Origin: Carex sylvatica
Taxonomy: Eukaryota > Streptophyta > Magnoliopsida > Poales > Cyperaceae
DNA length: 21,693 nt
Direction of reading: 5' to 3'
Assembly (NCBI GenBank): GCA_964058845.1
Contig: CAXKVR010000844.1
Span: 1 to 21,693, forward strand
The notes beneath the pieces were generated by a model. The model was not told the origin of the DNA and did no database searches. It saw only the letters and a list, made by a program, of their open reading frames with translations. Positions 17,828-21,693 of this stretch are shown in pieces. The position numbers were made by a program, and so were the translations under genes. Position 1 is the first letter of the stretch, and every line of letters begins with the position of its first letter.

Positions 17828-20334
17828 ATGGCATCTCTCTCCCCTCTCCTCAAGCTCTCTCTTCTCTTCTTCTTCCTCTCCCTCTTACACACCCCCATTG
17901 CTTCAATTAAAACACAAACACAAAATAAAACTGATATCAACACCATCAACAAATGCCAATCTACACCGTACCCCTCCGCATGCCTCTCCTCAATGGAGCT
18001 CTCCATTTCTCTCAATATAGGTGCCAACTTTCTATTATTAGTATTCAAATCGCTCCTCTCTGCCATGTCCACCACCTCTTCTCTCTCTCATCTCCTCACC
18101 GCTGTCTCGCATTCGCCGTATCTTGTCGAGACACAGCGCGGTGCGGTTCAAGATTGCCTGGAACTGCATGCCGCCACTATCTCGTCTCTCTTTCGCACTT
18201 CCGATTTCATAAAATCGAGCTCGCCAGACATGTTTTTGCCTGCCATAAGGACCCACCTGTCAGCAGCTCTGACAAACAAGGTGACATGTCTTGAAGGACT
18301 TGCTGGAGCCACTGGACCCATGAAAAATTCTCTATTCTCATCTCTCTTGTCTGCTTATCAGCCAATTAGCAATGCATTGTCTCTGGTGCCTAAAGGTTCG
18401 AAGTTTGAACTAATTTCTTTTTTTATGATGAATAAAAAAATACATAAAAAAAAAGCGGAGGAGATTAATCGTTGGAGGCTATTTTTGTCGGACTGAGACT
18501 GACAAACGGGCCACCACGTAATAAAGATATCCTTGCATGAATGGATGGAATATAATTGTGCCATCAACTAAAACATAAACTTGGATAAAAAATACGAATC
18601 ACAGCTTAAATTTTACTTTTAAATAAGCATCCAAAACAATTTAATTAGCAGCTAGCCTTTTGAAAACAATTCACGGATCTTGTAAAATGTAGGTTCAGCT
18701 GGTAGACCTAAGAAACAGGGACGGAGGCTATCAAACTTTCCGGCGTGGGTCCCACTAAAAGACCGTCGGCTACTTCAAAGTAATGATGATGGTGACGACA
18801 ATGGTGGTAATGACGACAATGGTGGTAATGACGACAATGGTGATGGTGACAATGGGTATTGATGTTTTTTTTTTTTTTCTGTTCTGAATAAGACAAATTT
18901 GATTCATACTCGAACCTAAACCGTTTAGTATGCATCAAGATTCGTGCAAATTTATTAGAATTAAATAAATTTAAATGGTTCCGTAAATCTAAATCATTTG
19001 GATAAATTTTGACACAAATCGGACCGTTGAGATAAGGGCATTGTACAAATCAGTGTTGTAAAAAACGTCCGTTTAAACTGATTAATCAGCTAATTAGTTG
19101 TTAGCGGTAATCAAACTCTCACAAATTTTCTCGATTAATCAACCGATTATTTCCGATTATAACCGATTATTTTTTATTATTTCCGATTAATTATTTAACG
19201 GTATCATGTCCATCCAATAACCACATACTATTATTTACAATACTGATACAAATTCAATTCCTTTGAACACACCATCTGAATATACACAACAGGTACGTAG
19301 TTAATGCAATATGGTCACGGGGTAATTAATGTTATAAGCACTATTAATCATTAGTCTGCTATATATATCTTATAAGCTTTACAATGTTACTAGCTACCTA
19401 ATTATACTATGCCTGTCCTTGGTTTAGTATTCAGTGCACCTATCATAGGTTTGTCTGTAATGCTAATTAATACGTAATTATTTGGTACCTTTCCCGTTAT
19501 CATATACATTGTACTGATCAAGTCAGAACCAGAATCTAGCTACCTTGAAGGCACGTGGCTGGCATGTGACTATGTTAACAGTTCTAGTCAGATAATCTAA
19601 TTTAGATACCCAAAATAGATAATATAAATTAGATTATCTGACTACAACTCTTTAGACAAATTTCAAGATCGATTAAAAAATACCCTACAAATTTTACCAA
19701 ACTCTAAATTTGTCTAATTAAAGAGTTCTGGTCATAAATTTACAGTTTCCAAATATATATATATAAATTTCAAAAAATGTAAATTTTGGTCTCCAAACAC
19801 ATATTAATATGGAGAACAAGATGAACGGTTCGGATCAACCGTTAGAATTTTGAAAAGTCAAGTATTAAGCCGTTGCACGAAAGCCCTCTAAGCTATGCAT
19901 ATCATATGCTAACATATTCCTATATATAATTATCTATAGGTTGCTCATTTAATAAACAAGAACAATATTTGCTTATACCCATTCATAGTAACTACGTACA
20001 TATATATTATGTATCAATGTATGTTTCAACTACTATTATGGCTCAAAATTAATCTCTTTCTCAACATATAGGTACGATCAATCGTCAACCATAACAGTGG
20101 CGAAAGACGGGACTGGGACCTTCACCACAATCAGCGATGCAATCGCATTCGCGGCTAATAACAGCAACGATCGAGTAATAATTTCTGTCCGAGCCGGCGT
20201 TTACGAGGAGAATGTAGTGATAGACAGTTTCAAAACCAACATTATGTTGATTGGGGACGGCAGTGATGTGACGGTGATCACCGGGTCTAGGAGCGCCGGT
20301 GATGGCTGGACCACTTTCAGATCCGCCACCGTTG
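17828..20334 (+). CDS. Type I pectin methylesterase, 5' part (possibly broken)
   Basis: Pectin methylesterase removes methyl esters from homogalacturonan in the cell wall. Exon 1 starts at 17828: a signal peptide (about 1-27, Leu/Phe-rich) and a complete inhibitor-type pro-domain with the four expected Cys (KCQSTPYPSAC, DCLEL, TCLEGL). Exon 2 (20072-20334) begins the catalytic domain: YDQSSTITVAKDGTGTF, then the GVYEEN motif, then DGSDVTVITG and GWTTFRSATVG, ending at a good donor (GTAAGT). An acceptor at 20071 is clear. The donor of exon 1 is not: the phase-compatible GT is at 18403, joining SK to YDQ, whereas the stronger-looking GT at 18396 is out of phase. Either way the usual linker with an RRLL-type processing site is missing. 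The catalytic Gln, Asp, Asp and Arg motifs are not in the window, so the gene continues past 21693 or is truncated. Confidence 0.72.
18781..18858. repeat. 18-bp minisatellite (GACGACAATGGTGGTAAT)
   Basis: About three to four copies of an 18-bp unit lie within the long first intron of the pectin methylesterase gene. It has no function that I can see. The His-rich reading frame on the other strand is a by-product. Confidence 0.85.
19050..19200. repeat. AACCGATTAT-rich short repeats
   Basis: Several copies of ATTTCCGATTA / AACCGATTAT and GATTAATCA lie in the pectin methylesterase intron. They are simple, diverged and noncoding. Confidence 0.5.
19585..19644. repeat. Short foldback
   Basis: TAGTCAGATAATCTAATTT at 19585 is mirrored by AAATTAGATTATCTGACTA ending at 19644, with a spacer of about 22 bp. 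It is a perfect 19-bp inverted repeat inside the pectin methylesterase intron, probably a small MITE remnant. Confidence 0.8.
19766..19858. repeat. Half of a foldback MITE (same family as 1-308)
   Basis: ATTTCAAAAAATGTAAATTT, then ATGGAGAACAAGATGAACGG and TTCGGATCAACCGTT, follow the order of the right arm of the copy at 1-308 (CCAAAAAATATAAAATTTGA, GATCATGTTGAACGG, TTTGGATCGACG). The left arm is absent or decayed. Confidence 0.6.
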
Positions 20335-21693
20335 GTAAGTTTGCATTTTTACAAGATTTTGTAATTGTTGAAGAAACTGCATTAATTTTCCAAGTCATTT
20401 ATACTTGCTGCAGGGAATGCACATATCATGCACATTAATTGAAAATTTAAAACAACTGTTCCATCTTTCACTTCTGTGCAAAAAACAGAGAACAAAAAAA
20501 AAAAAAATGAAACTGTCCTGGATAATTAATGCTGGATTAATTATTTAAGTAATGTATGCTAAATTTCAGAATAATTTATATATAAAATGATAAATTGGGA
20601 ATTCCTAATTTATAAATCTGTTTGTATGTTTAATCACCAATATTTAATTATTTACATATTATATAATAGATTAAACAACAAATTTATTATATATTAAGTA
20701 TAATATAGATATGATTTAGGATCTGTTTGGCTGCCAGGCGAAAATGAAAATGAGCTTGAATTTTGATTCAATTTGAAAGGCCGAAATACTGTGCTCGTAG
20801 AAAAAAAAATCACTCTAAGTGAATTTTTTTTTTCTCACACACAGTGAGAACTGAACATAACCTTATGTACAAAAGACTGCACAATGTGAGGTTGTTTATT
20901 AGTTCTCCTAGATGTACAATTAGATTAATTATTATTGTCAAATAGCACAAATGTTAGGTATAAGGTCAATATTCAACTTAGCTTTTATTGGGACCGTTTA
21001 AGTTTTAACATTAGATCCAAGAAACAGTCCATATATGTACAAAATCCAGTTGCATGCCATTACTATTAGATGAAATGAACGTCTTACCCGTATTGCTATT
21101 ACTATTGTCGAATTGTACATTGGTAGCTACTACTAAGTTTTCAAAAAAAAACTATTGTCGAATTGTAGGCGGTATGTACAAGCCATTTTGCAATCATTGC
21201 GAATTAATATCTACATCACACCTTCCATAAAAAACCATAAAAAAAAAAAAATCGTACAACACAGCTTTTGTAATGCCGTACTGGTGAAATTACTGCGCAT
21301 ACTGTCACGTACACCATATGTAAAAAAGCAATTTTTGCGGACTATAAACATAAAACAAGCTGTTTAGACTGTTAAATTAACCATTTAGCAATTTACATGC
21401 ATTTTGATTGTGGACTGGATATGAAACTCAATAGTATGCAATTTGTTTTATTTCTTGTTATAATTAACTAATAAATATGCTTTCGTATTTTCCATCGGAT
21501 GCATTGTGTATAGCAATTATTCATGGTGATTAAGTTTTGTCGGGAGAAATACACAATTACAGTGCTTGTATTTTAAACGATGCTACAAGTTATTTTTAGA
21601 ATTCTAATTTATCTATATATATATTTTTTATAAAAAGTAAGTAAATATAATATATAAATATATTTTTTTAAATTAATCATGGTTCTCTGTACA
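20335..21693. other. AT-rich region after pectin methylesterase exon 2; no further exon seen
   Basis: After the GTAAGT donor at 20335, no reading frame in any phase resembles the later pectin methylesterase sequence (QAVALR, QDTL, DFIFG or LGRPW motifs). The stretch is either a long second intron or unrelated DNA. An exact 16-bp direct repeat, CTATTGTCGAATTGTA, lies at 21102-21117 and 21152-21167, flanking 34 bp. The reading frame at 21155-21367 looks incidental. Confidence 0.5.
20716..20867. mobile_element. Possible hAT-like MITE
   Basis: The left edge reads TTAGGATCTGTTTGGCTGCC. The right edge, reverse complemented, reads ATAAGGTTATGTTCAGTTCTC. These are imperfect inverted ends of the GGNNNTGTTTGG type common in plant hAT MITEs. 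A CTCACACACAGTGAG palindrome lies inside. No clear target duplication was found. Confidence 0.35.

Noticed and set aside
17803..18256. Minus-strand frames opposite pectin methylesterase exon 1
   Set aside because: They are shadows of the real exon. The sense strand has a signal peptide and the four-Cys inhibitor domain.
20414..20440. A third pectin methylesterase exon after the CTGCAG acceptor-like site
   Set aside because: Translation gives a few residues unrelated to the enzyme and then a stop.
1..21693. tRNA, rRNA, CRISPR or prokaryotic mobile elements
   Set aside because: No cloverleaf, rRNA core sequence or regularly spaced repeat array was seen. Gene structure is that of a plant nuclear genome.

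Overview
This is a plant nuclear window, almost certainly angiosperm. The evidence is the AT-rich background, GT-AG spliced genes, a type I pectin methylesterase, plant mobile domain (PMD) genes and foldback MITEs. I cannot name the species. No rRNA, tRNA, CRISPR array or prokaryotic signal was seen.

Layout. Positions 1-2017 hold repeats: a foldback MITE at the very start (1-308) and a 520-bp sequence duplicated head to tail (853-1372 and 1373-1895). Positions 2027-11521 are one structurally complete Mutator-like transposon (MULE) with 229-bp terminal inverted repeats and a perfect 9-bp target-site duplication, AAAATACAG, on both sides. It carries two convergent genes, each starting just inside one TIR. 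One is a PMD gene on the + strand (8 coding exons, 812 aa, stop at 7113). The other is a MURA-type transposase on the - strand (3 coding exons, 1015 aa, stop at 7460). Both spliced reading frames are free of stops and frameshifts. Both genes appear to have a leader intron that ends just before the ATG. The arrangement copies maize MuDR (mudrA and mudrB, convergent, each driven from a TIR), but a PMD gene sits where mudrB would be.

Positions 11531-13990 are intergenic: a G21 tract, a TA-rich microsatellite, a second foldback MITE of the same family as the first (about 12199-12576), and degenerate tandem repeats. Positions 13995-16957 hold the decayed remains of a second PMD gene. It has its own GC-rich palindromic end, a TATA box, broken frames and a 1.37-kb unidentified insertion. 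Positions 17828-20334 contain the 5' part of a type I pectin methylesterase gene: the signal peptide and inhibitor domain, a 1.67-kb intron, then the start of the catalytic domain. The remaining catalytic exons are not in the window.

How the parts work together: inside the MULE, the TIRs would be both the transposase binding ends and the two promoters, and the transposase would mobilise the unit. The role of the PMD protein is unknown. Host PMD proteins (MAIN, MAIL1) act in transposon silencing and genome maintenance, so interference with silencing is a testable inference and is not shown by the sequence.
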